DNA from: Lates calcarifer
Taxonomy: Eukaryota; Chordata; Actinopteri; Centropomidae
Length of the DNA: 64,000 nucleotides
NCBI RefSeq assembly: GCF_001640805.2
Contig: NC_066849.1
Coordinates: 27,286,237-27,350,236 of the forward strand
Reading direction: 5' to 3'
Part shown: one piece after another, positions 36,749 to 45,710 of the stretch
How the letters are laid out: each line of letters starts with the position of its first letter
Position numbering within the stretch: the first letter of the stretch is position 1
Position numbers and translations under genes: made by a program
The notes under the pieces: generated by a model
Told to the model about the DNA's origin: nothing
Seen by the model: the letters and a program-made list of their open reading frames with translations, nothing else
The model's database searches: none

Positions 36749-39700
36749 CTGCAGGACGACACAACAACAGGTGACGTTTAATAAGAGGAAACTACAGCTG
36801 AGTCAGAGCTGAACCTTCAATTCATGTCAGTCATGTGGAATTTAATCGATTCGTTCATATCAGCGAGGTTGAGTCAAGAGTTGGAACCGTTATTGGATCA
36901 ATAAAGTATATCTATTGATATCTGAAAGTTAAACACAGGTGCTGAGCAGCTGCAAGCAACTGTTTCCCTTTAGAAATGCTTGTTACAACTTTCCTCAACC
37001 CAAAGTGACGTCTTCAGCCGTAGGTAGAGTCTGTAAGAACCAGAAAAAATTCATATCTGAGAATCAGAACAGGAACATTTGACTCAGATAATAACGCTTT
37101 AATTTTGTGGAGAAAATAAATCGTTTGTGGACTTTGGTTAATTGATTCCATTAGCTGCTGTCACAGTCGTTCTTCTCACCAACAGAGAAGTTTAAAACTC
37201 TGCGATCCGTCAAACGTCGACCGTCCACTCGCATCATGTCCAGGTTTAAACAGGCCATTAGTCCGACCGACCATCCATCCATCCATCCATCCATCCATCC
37301 ATCCATCGCTGATCCCCTTCACACCTTCCCCTGATGGATTTCCAGCCTCTATTATCTAAAACACTTCAACAGGAAGGAGTGATTCGTCCCTTCGTCTCCG
37401 GTCTCCCCTCGCTCCATCCGTCTGCCTCCGTCCTCTCTCAGAGTCCATTAGAAACTTCTGGAGGCATCATTCATCCCGAAGGCCTGAGAGAGACGCAGCG
37501 CTGCGCGATGGATGGGCGTAAATAATAATCAGACGGCCGACGCCTGTTTATTCATCAGCCCCGCCGCTCCTCCCCCCCACGACCGGGCAGTTAGACGCTA
37601 AAATATGAGGCTCCGCCGCCGCGTGCCGCGCTGAAATGGATCCTCCGGGAAACAAGGAACTGTTCATCACAGGTGTCACTCCTTAAGAGGACATGAAGGC
37701 GTCTGTGAGGAGCGTAAAGAGGTGAAACCACTGATCTCAGATCAGTTTAAACAGTCAGGACTCCAACTAAACTCATTCTTTCCATAAAGGCTGGGTGATT
37801 TTTTTCTCCATATTGATCGTTATCAGTATTTTCGGTCCAGTGGCTCATTAGTTAAAAGACTAATTAATTTATTAACAAAAACAGATCTGCTTTAACTAAA
37901 AATTAAAAATAAACTTCTCTTGTAACTGATCAAAAAACGTGAATAAAACAAAGGCTCCTGCTGTGGACGGACAAACAGCATCTTCATCCTCTGTGTGGTC
38001 GCTGAGATGAAACCTTTCCAGCTGGTTCTGAAGATGTGTTGTGTTTCCGTCTTTGTTGGTACCGACCGGCGACATGTCAGACCAGAAACCAAACCACTTC
38101 CATATAATCGGCAATCCTCCTCGAGAATGAAAATACCAATGACAGCAATTATTTTTCTGTTGATCAACTAATCAATTCAACTCTACCTTTAAGTATTGAT
38201 CGACTATCAAAACAGTTGCAGATTAATTTTGTTTTTAAATCAATTGATCGAGATGACTTGTAAGTAAAGTACTGTTTTACTGGTGATGTTTGCTTCAACA
38301 TCTGACTCAGACTGATTCTCTGTGTACTCTGTTCACAGATGAAGATGTGGCTGAAAGATCTGACAAAAGGCACTAAATGGACCTTAACTTAGGAGCTTTT
38401 CATCAGCTGCCAGGTCAGTGTGAAGTGGCGTTTTAACTAATATAACATTAATTACTGAGCTTTAGAGGAGCTGTGGGTTTGTTTTCTTACCTTCAGACAG
38501 AGACAGGCTAACAGACAAACTATTCCTTTATTCTGCTCTTTGGCTCAAGATTCTTTAATGTGAAGATTTTCAGTTTTTCTTTGGTTTTTATCTCAAAAAA
38601 ATCTTTGTATTTTAGATTTAAAAAGACCTTTAAAGACGTCTAATGTTTTACCTGTTTTCTGACATTTACGGACATTTCTTTAGAGAGGAGTCCTGAAAGA
38701 TGAGACAGGCAATGACCTCTGTTTATAAACTGGATGTTGACCAGTACCTGACCGGGGTTGGCTCTCACCTGCATGGCGATCAGTATGAAGTCGATCAGAG
38801 TGCCGATTCCACAGAAACCAACGGTGCAGAACTTCAACAATCCTGAGAGGCAAAGAGAGCTGTGGTGAGTTCGTATGACAGGGTTCTGCTCTGTAAAATT
38901 GCTGGTTTTGTCAATGGAGTCTGGTATTGTTAAACGGCTAAAATAAGGTCCAGGTGCAAAAATATTATTTAACAGAGTTAAAGGATTGTTGGAGCTGCCA
39001 GAACTCTGCAACCCTCGGCCATTCCTGCACCAAGCACTCAGTGATCACCCCACAACAGGAAATATTGAACATCGATCATCTTCAGAGCAGATCACGGAGG
39101 GTAAAATCAGTGTGAACACACCTCACACCACAGGAGAATCTGACAAGATCATCTTTACAACCATCAGATAATCATCAGACCTGAGGACTCTAATCAGGGG
39201 GGGGGGGGGGACAACTCCACATTAGTTTACAAACTGTAGTTTCAAATTGTCTGATTTGCTCCTGAACTGATAAATCATTCACTTCAGGGTCAAGCCAAAA
39301 CCTCCACTTTTACACAAGAAGTATAAAAATCTAATGCAGAAATGTCCTGATCATGTTCCTGCTCCTCAGAGGATAAATCCTTTAGGTGTTAATGATCCTA
39401 CGACTGTTCCTCAGTACAGTAGAACTTAACGTAGGAAAATTTATATCTGGATGTTGTGTCTGTAGTTACCTCTGCAGCCTGTAGGGGGCGCTAACTGTTA
39501 AATATTATTTAGCCTCTTCTCTGTTTGTTTATTCTGTGCAGCTCTGTAACAAAGCTGCCTGTAATATGATTTTTTTAGAAATTAATCTGACTTGGCTCGG
39601 CTCAGCTTGGCTCGGCCCGGACCAACCTGTGCCAAATCAGGCCAGGTGTTCGTCAGCGCAGCTGTCCCCCATCCAAACCCCCCCCCCCCCCCAGTACTCA

Positions 39701-42673
39701 CCCCCACCCCCCCTCCAGCCTTTCAGCCTTTGTGGTGTTGCAGGTGTCTCATTAAAAGAAGGATGAGAGGGGACTCGGTCTGCTGATAATAACTCGTCCT
39801 TGTTGTGGAAATCATAACTGTTATTCTTGGGGTTATTATCGTCCATTGTGTGTAGATCAGTCACAAACAAACACTAATTGGATTCGGTTTGAATTCAGGC
39901 TGGAAAAAACATAAAATGTGGAAACGGTTAAAGGGCGACGCCGCCTCATTTTCATCAGTACATTCAGAGTTTCTGAGAGTTCAGCTCGAGGAGGAGGAAA
40001 CAGGAAAGCAGCAGCTGGAGGAGTTTTCAGCTGCTGTTCCTCTACTGTCCACTGGGTGTCACTGTGATGAAACTCTGACTGTGTTGAAGCAAATGGAAAA
40101 ACCTTGACTTCCTTCTACAGATAAAATTATGGTGCGTTCCAGTTTAAACCAGAAGTCTGAATTTTGAGTTCCCAGTCAGAAGTTTGAACCTGAACGCCTC
40201 CTTGAATTCGGAGCAACTCCACCAACCCCGACATCAGAATCCAAGATGGCTGCTCCTCATCAGCAGCAGTGAACTCTCTGCTAATGTTCCTGTTTATAGC
40301 AGCTCAGTCTCATTAGTTTCACATGAAGTCAGTCAGACACAGAGAACTGTTCAGGTTTTATCTGTCGTCATGTTGCTACGCGGCTTTTTACACAAAAATC
40401 TCGCTGATAAACTGACGAACGTTCTCCAGCCGCAGCTGTTCTGGAGCTTTCGATCACATCACATGATCTTCCTCAGCAGATTGGTGATTTTTCCTGTTTG
40501 TTTTTCTGACAACTTTAAAGGATAATGCTGGTATTTTTGAACCTGAACCTTATTTTCCATGTTTTTGGGTTTAAATGATTAATCAGGACAAAACTCAATC
40601 GTCCACGTCAAAGTCCGTCCACTAAAGTTCTTATTCTTGTCTGACAGACTCAGATTGTTGTTCTCAGAGTCTGACAGCATGATGATGGGATTCCTACAGA
40701 GACAGAGCTTTTTATTGAAGAGTCAGATCCTGTTAATTTAACCAGAAACATCTCTATATATCTCTACCAGACTCCATAGAGAAAAACAGGGATTTAACCA
40801 GGAGCTGCTGGAATACCACTGCCTCCATCTGTTAGTGTGTCTGTGTTACTGTGTGACTTTCAGTGGTGGAGGAAGTAATCAGATACTTTACTGAAGTAAA
40901 AGTACCACACAGTAAATACCTAGAGCAGGATATCCCAGGTAGAAGCGATCCGCCCCGAGCCAGCCCAGAAACAGAGACAACGCCACGGCGACTTTATAGG
41001 AATAACCACTCCTGAGAGAAAATACACAGTCTATTATTCTAATCAATATATCAATATGATTGATATATCTTATAATCAATCACAACAGCCATGTGTGAGT
41101 GAGTGTGAGCACTCACACGTTCCTGCAGGAGATGGTTTTGTTGAAGCCGACCTCCCTCCCACTGAACCTGAACTCCGTCCCGTTGGAGAGTCGACAGCTG
41201 ATGTTCGGAGCTGGGAGGCACTCCACTGAAAACACACATGCTTTTATTTTGAAATCCAGATGTACTTCCTGCTGTGATCTGCAGCAGTTTTAAAGTGGCC
41301 GACTTCCACAGATCAAACTGTGTCTAAGTTATGATACACGTGAGATTCTTCTTCAGCTGAGGATGTAACGTTGACGTCGGTGTCGTACTCACCCCAGGCC
41401 GTCGTGTCCCTGCAGTTCTCCGGCTCCTGAGTGGCTTCGTCGATCTTTGGATCGTTACAGAGATACGTGAACAGAGTGAAGGAGTCCAGACGTAAACACA
41501 CAGTAAACCAACAGCAGGCACAGTTTAATATCATCAGAGAAAACTGGACCCAACCAGGACTAAATACTGGACCCGAACCAGGACTAAATACTGGACTGAA
41601 ACCAGGACTAAATACTGGACCTGAACCAGGACTAAATACTGGACCGAACCAGGACTAAATACTGGACCGAACCAGGACTAAATACTGGACTGAAACAGGA
41701 CTAAATACTGGACTGAAACAGGACTAAATACTGGACCCAACCAGGACTAAATACTGGACTGAACCAGGACTAAATACTGGACTGAAACAGGACTAAATAC
41801 TGGACCGAACCAGGACTAAATACTGGACTGAACCAGGACTACTGTTTACTCTGTTCTTAAAGCTGAACATTTTAAATATCAACATCACAACCACCGACCA
41901 AACACATGTACTTTATGCTTGTATACTTCATCTACTCCACTACATCCCTCTTGATTTGTACTGTGGTCCCTCAGAGTCTCTGTCACATCAGAGATTATTT
42001 TATCTCATTAACGTTAGAAACAGATACAAACAGATCTGTACAGGGAGTTTGTTTTTACATTTATCATCTCATGATGATCTGTTGGCCCTTTCCAGAGGCC
42101 AATAATCAATAATCTTACATATAATAACACAATAAACAATAAATATCACAGGACATTTTACTGCTGTACTTTTACTTTGGATAATTTAAGTACATTTATG
42201 TGGGAATACTTCTGTACTTGTACTGGAGTATGATGCAGGACTTTTACCTGTAACAGAGTACTTTTAGATTGTTGTCTCCATCAGACTCAGTTTAGAAACA
42301 TCTGAGGAAGCATGAGTGTCCAAACAGATCATAAATAGTTAATAAGTGGTTTATAACGTAAATATACCTCTGAGTACACACAGTAACTGCAGTATTACAC
42401 TGGTATATATGAGTATTTATAAGGTTTTAGCTGCTAACATTAAGCTAACAGTAAGCTAGCAGCCGTTAGCCGCCTCCTTCAGGTGATTTATCTCCCTGTA
42501 AATCAGAGTTACGCTGGTAAATATTAATTGAAAGGATATTGTCCGAGTCTCAGGTTTTCGCAGCTCTGAACCTCCTCAGTCAGAACCGGCTTCAGATGAG
42601 AGTAAACACAGTAAAACAACAGGCTCCACATCCCGGAGCGTAAACAAACCAGCCGTCTCCGGGAGGACGCCAT
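36638..42673 (-). CDS. tm2d1: TM2 domain-containing protein 1
   Basis: TM2D1 (beta-amyloid-binding protein) is a secretory-pathway membrane protein; TM2D family members have been linked to Notch signalling and neuronal maintenance. Six exons join in frame into 197 residues (human 207). Seen: a hydrophobic leader (about 14-31); a luminal region with Cys 38, 48, 63, 72, 80 and 103 and NxS/T sequons at 77, 84, 98 and 105; TM1 (about 112-125); the DRF motif 127-129 in GWLGADRFYLG; TM2 (about 138-160); and a C-terminal tail with DYYGARLTRLSITN. The start ATG at 42673-42671 has G at -3 and +4 and is the first ATG in this frame. Intron 1 is U12-type AT-AC; the others are GT-AG. Head-to-head with patj. 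Confidence 0.96.
36749..38768 (-). other. tm2d1: tm2d1 intron 5
   Basis: Contains (CCAT)n at 37270-37308 and a GC-rich, repeat-poor stretch (37490-37660) with GTAAATAATAATCAG and GTTTATTCATCAG that looks regulatory. The rest is AT-rich unique DNA. Confidence 0.75.
38769..38842 (-). CDS. tm2d1: tm2d1 coding exon 5 (TM2)
   Basis: The acceptor is cctctcag and the donor ATGCAG|gtgaga. It reads LLKFCTVGFCGIGTLI, then DFILIAMQ, which is transmembrane helix 2. 74 bp. Confidence 0.96.
39060..39175. repeat. interspersed repeat shared with 12115-12230
   Basis: Shares CTTCAGAGCAGATCA, CCTCACACCACAGGAGAATC and TGACAAGATCA in the same order as 12115-12230. No class recognised. Confidence 0.7.
40506..40915. 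mobile_element. foldback element copy C
   Basis: The outer end TTTAAAGGATAATGCTGG is followed by the left arm (ACCAGACTCCATAGAG, GGAATACCACTGCCTCC) and the ACTTTACTGAAGTAAAAGT centre. It stops at CCACACAGTAA next to tm2d1 exon 4, so most of the right arm is missing. Confidence 0.85.
40920..41011 (-). CDS. tm2d1: tm2d1 coding exon 4 (TM1 and DRF motif)
   Basis: The acceptor is tctctcag and the donor CTAG|gtattt. It reads SGYSYKVAVALSLFL, then GWLGADRFYLGYPAL: transmembrane helix 1 and the DRF loop that define the TM2 domain. A foldback element starts 6 nt inside the following intron. Confidence 0.96.
41117..41225 (-). CDS. tm2d1: tm2d1 coding exon 3
   Basis: The acceptor is gttttcag and the donor AACGT|gtgagt. 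It reads ECLPAPNISCRLSNGTEF, then RFSGREVGFNKTISCRN: the cysteine-containing, sequon-rich luminal segment before TM1. 109 bp, phases match both neighbours. Confidence 0.95.
41393..41466 (-). CDS. tm2d1: tm2d1 coding exon 2
   Basis: Starts with G after an intron ending in CAC, then reads YLCNDPKIDEATQEPENC and RDTTAW. The donor is GGG|gtgagt. CNDPKIDEATQEPENC is a family signature. 74 bp. Confidence 0.95.
41467..42539 (-). other. tm2d1: U12-type AT-AC intron (tm2d1 intron 1)
   Basis: On the minus strand it starts ATATCCTTT, the exact U12 consensus, and ends CAC. CTCCTTCAC (41484-41476) matches the U12 branch-site consensus TTCCTTRAY at 7 of 9 positions, with its A 10 nt before the last intron base. 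Removing it gives the conserved GQYLCNDPKI. It contains a minisatellite (41536-41842) and an ACTTTTACT-type repeat (42150-42300). Confidence 0.9.
41536..41842. repeat. minisatellite, unit about 21-24 bp (AGGACTAAATACTGGAC)
   Basis: About fourteen units of CCAGGACTAAATACTGGACC with small variations. Confidence 0.95.
42540..42673 (-). CDS. tm2d1: tm2d1 coding exon 1 (signal peptide)
   Basis: Encodes MASSRRRLVCLRSGMWSLLF and onwards to SCENLRLG plus the bases CA of a Gln codon. No GT donor fits. Instead the exon abuts ATATCCTTT, the exact U12 AT-AC 5' splice-site consensus. Joined to exon 2 it gives G-Q-Y-L-C, the expected TM2D1 sequence. Confidence 0.93.
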
Positions 42674-43380
42674 GACTGAGTCCGGCTCTGTCACGTGACG
42701 GGGTGCTACCTTCACGACGCGGCGAGAAATGGTGATTCAGAGTTCTGTAGCTCTGAGTTGTGTTCTGAGAGGTGAAACTGTTTTATTTATTTATTTAAGC
42801 TCTTAAGCCTTTATACTTTTTATATCTTTATACCTTGATCTAATGATAATTGTTGATGTGATATTAAGTCGAAAGCTTTGCAAAAAATGGGTAAAATGAA
42901 CCTTGATTTTATATTTCTGTTTCCAGATGAACTTTTCAGATTGTTCCGTTTCTTTTAGTTTTATCTTTATATTTTGTTTTTGTTATTTCACTGACTTTTA
43001 ACACCTTTACTTTTGTTGTTATCACTTAAAAGTCAAATATACATCGTTAAACAAAAAAAACTTTATTTAGCAGCAAAAGTTTCCCACATCACCCGAGGTC
43101 GCTAAACACACTGTGAAAGTTACTATTTCCGACAGCACTCGAACGCAGCATTAAAGCGACACTGGTGCCAAACTGGATCCAGTTGATGTGAGTTTTTCCA
43201 CCAGTTCAGAACCCGTTTACATCGCGGTGTGTTTGATGAGTTCACCGCTGACAGGCTCCTTCATCCTTCGGCTGTTTGTCCCGCGGAAATAAAACCACAC
43301 GAGAGGTTTTATTTTTTCTTCTTCTGACGCTGTTTGAGAAGCTACGTTAGCATGCTAGCGGCTAGCGCGGGTGTTAGCGG
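42674..43380. promoter_or_regulatory. probable shared tm2d1/patj promoter region
   Basis: Lies between the tm2d1 start codon (minus) and the putative first patj exon (plus). It contains GTCACGTGAC at 42690. There is no clear TATA box at either gene. Head-to-head placement suggests a bidirectional promoter; transcription starts cannot be placed from sequence alone. Confidence 0.5.
42690..42699. promoter_or_regulatory. palindromic E-box GTCACGTGAC (CLEAR/USF-type)
   Basis: A perfect 10-bp palindrome 17 bp upstream of the tm2d1 ATG. GTCACGTGAC is the consensus bound by TFEB/MITF-family and USF factors. Function is inferred. Confidence 0.6.
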
Positions 43381-43505
43381 ACGGTTGAGTTGCCGTGAAG
43401 TTGTGAAGCTGATGGAGCAGAAGTTGTTTTAACGTCGTTTCGGTGAAGTTACCGGTCGTAAAGACGCGGAGCAGCGGGGTTTGGTGTCGTCGCTGAGGGG
43501 ATAAA
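43381..43505 (+). other. patj: putative non-coding first exon of patj
   Basis: GC-richer sequence ending in GATAAA|gtgagt, a strong donor, upstream of the start-codon exon whose acceptor is at 45650. The 5' boundary is arbitrary. Inference from position and donor quality. Confidence 0.4.
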
Positions 43506-45650
43506 GTGAGTTTCGAAGCTGTCGCAGCAGGTTGGAGCTGGTTTTTTCTCTGTTTTTAAACTTTGATGCACCTGTTGCGAGTTGAACCTGTCGACGGATT
43601 TAAACCTCCTGATTAAAAACCTTTTTAAAATAAACACGACACACAAACTGGTGGATTATTTATTGATTTAATTCCACATTTGGTTTCACCCCCCCACCCC
43701 ACTCTGAGCTGCTGAGTTTCACTTCCTGTTTTCTCAGGTGAGCTCACAGGTGAGTGTCCCCCCTCCCTCCGCTCACAGTCAGTGATTTAACGCAGTGAGA
43801 CCTTGAGGCTGGTTTCTGTCTCGCTGTTTGAGGGACAGGTGCGGGAATGCGGTGCTGTGTGTTTTCCTCTGTATGTGCTGATAAAGCTAACAGGCTGATA
43901 ACAGGCTGAGACACACCTGAACGCAGCACGGGGCGGGGTGGGTCACACCGTTAGGCACGAGCTCTGAGCACAAGTTAAACTAACACACACATGATTTATA
44001 GTCTCAGTTTAATAAAATAATATTACAGATTACTGCCATTAAATGTAATCTGTAATCTCAAAGTAATGTAGTTTAAATACTTAGATTACTTCAACATTGT
44101 CTTACATTATTATTAAATACACCACAAATAAAACTCGGTGGATTTACAGTCACAGAACATTTAGTTTCCACTGCTGTTTTCATTCTTTCAGAATAAAAAA
44201 ATAAAATACTGTTTTTACTTTGAAATGAGTGAAAATATTTAAATAACAACATGAAATCATGTGAATCTGCTGCAGAGTGAAGAGGCTCAGATACTAAAAC
44301 AGTTGTTTTAAAAGTCAAACCCAGACCTTTAGGAAGGTATATTTATGTTACTGCATATAAATAATGTAGTTCACATCATGCGTGTTGTAAAGTGGCTGCA
44401 CTCAGCTCTGTGGTTGGTTTGTTTGTCAGACCTGCTCAACGAGTTAGTTTGTGGTTTAGAGTCTCTGTTTGTTTTTCTGTCTCTGTGGTGGTTTAGTGTC
44501 TCTGTGGTAGTTTAGAGTCTGTTGTGGTGGTTTAGAGTCTCTGTTGTGGTTTAGTGTCTCTGTGGTGGTTTAGTGTCTCTGTGGTGGTTTAGAGTCTCTG
44601 TTGTGGTTTAGAGTCTCTGTGGTAGTTTAGAGTCACTTTGTGGTGGTTTAGTGTCTCTGTTGTGGTGGTTTAGAGTCTCTGTTGTGGTTTAGTGTCTCTG
44701 TTGTGGTTTAGAGTCTCTTTGTGGTGGTTTAGAGTCTTTTTGTGGTGGTTTAGAGTCTCTTTGTGGTGGTTTAGAGTCTTTTTGTGGTGGTTTAGTGTCT
44801 CTTTGTGGTGGTTTAGTGTCTCTTTGTGGTGGTTTAGAGTCTCTTTGTGGTGGTTTAGAGTCTCTGTTGTGGTTTAGTGTGTCTTTGTGGTGGTTTAGAG
44901 TCTTTTTGTGGTGGTTTAGAGTCTCTGTTGTGGTTTAGTGTCTCTTTGTGGTGGTTTAGAGTCTCTGTTGTGGTTTAGTGTCTCTTTGTGGTAGTTTAGT
45001 GTCTCTGTTGTGGTTTAGTGTGTCTTTGTGGTGGTTTAGAGTCTCTGTTGTGGTTTAGTGTCTCTGTGGTGGTTTAGAGTCTCTTTGTGGTAGTTTAGTG
45101 TCTCTGTTGTGGTTTAGAGTCTCTGTTGTGGTTTAGTGTCTCTGTTGTGGTTTAGTGTCTCTGTGGTGGTTTAGAGTCTTTGTGGTGGTTTAGTGTCTCT
45201 GTGGTGGTTTAGAGTCTTTGTGGTGGTGGTTTAGTCTCTCTGTGGTGGTTTAGAGTCTTTGTGGTGGTTTAGAGTCTCTGTTGTGGTTTAGTGTCTCTTT
45301 GTGGTGGTTTAGTGTCTCTGTGGTGGTTTAGTCTCTCTGTGGTGGTTTAGAGTCTTTGTGGTGGTTTAGAGTCTCTGTTGTGGTTTAGTGTCTCTTTGTG
45401 GTGGTTTAGTGTCTCTGTGGTGGTTTAGTGTCTCTGTGGTGGTTTAGAGTCTTTGTGGTGGTTTAGTGTCTCTGTGGTGGTTTAGAGTCTTTGTGGTGGT
45501 TTAGTCTCTCTGTGGTGGTGGTTTAGAGTCTTTTAGTTGCTGTCTCATAATATTTCTTGGTAGAACGTTCTCCACTGAGTCATTCCAGCACAGATGATTA
45601 ATGGTGTCCAGTATAAATAAAAGTGAAATAATGTAATTGTGTTTGTTCAG
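43506..45650 (+). other. patj: patj intron 1 (5' UTR intron, putative)
   Basis: Contains an AT-rich stretch with ATTACAGATTACT-type repeats (43985-44110) and a 1.1 kb minisatellite (44452-45535). Confidence 0.5.
44452..45535. repeat. minisatellite of 19-22 bp units (GTCTCTGTGGTGGTTTAGA)
   Basis: About fifty head-to-tail units varying between GTCTCTGTGGTGGTTTAG, GTCTCTTTGTGGTGGTTTAG and GTCTCTGTTGTGGTTTAG. It ends 116 bp before the patj start-codon exon. Confidence 0.95.
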
Positions 45651-45688
45651 ACTGATCCAGAAGGACAGACAGAGGCAGAGGGACGACG

Positions 45689-45710
45689 ATGTTTGAAAAT
45701 GTCCCGACAG
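45689..45710 (+). CDS. patj: patj start-codon exon (coding part)
   Basis: The exon begins at 45651 after gtttgttcag, carries 38 nt of 5' UTR, then ATG TTT GAA AAT GTC CCG ACA G|gtaaaa. The spare G joins TG of the next exon to give Val. A second ATG (45699) would be out of phase with the L27 exon. Confidence 0.8.

Larger units (their letters stand above)
38843..40919 (-). other. tm2d1: tm2d1 intron 4
   Basis: Contains a partial foldback element (38880-38990), a repeat shared with 12115-12230 (39060-39175), a 14-G run (39197-39210), a 15-C run (39678-39692), a repeat shared with 46180-46255 (40135-40260) and foldback copy C (40506-40915). Confidence 0.75.

Noticed and set aside
39197..39692. 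14-G and 15-C runs as possible regulatory structures
   Set aside because: Isolated homopolymers in an intron with no other support; also prone to sequencing error.
42674..42715. Upstream in-frame extension of tm2d1 from a GTG codon
   Set aside because: It has no ATG; the ATG at 42673 has a good start context and matches the expected N-terminus.
44692..44877. Repetitive WWFRVSL-like open frame
   Set aside because: It is one frame of the 19-22 bp minisatellite; no start context or homologue.
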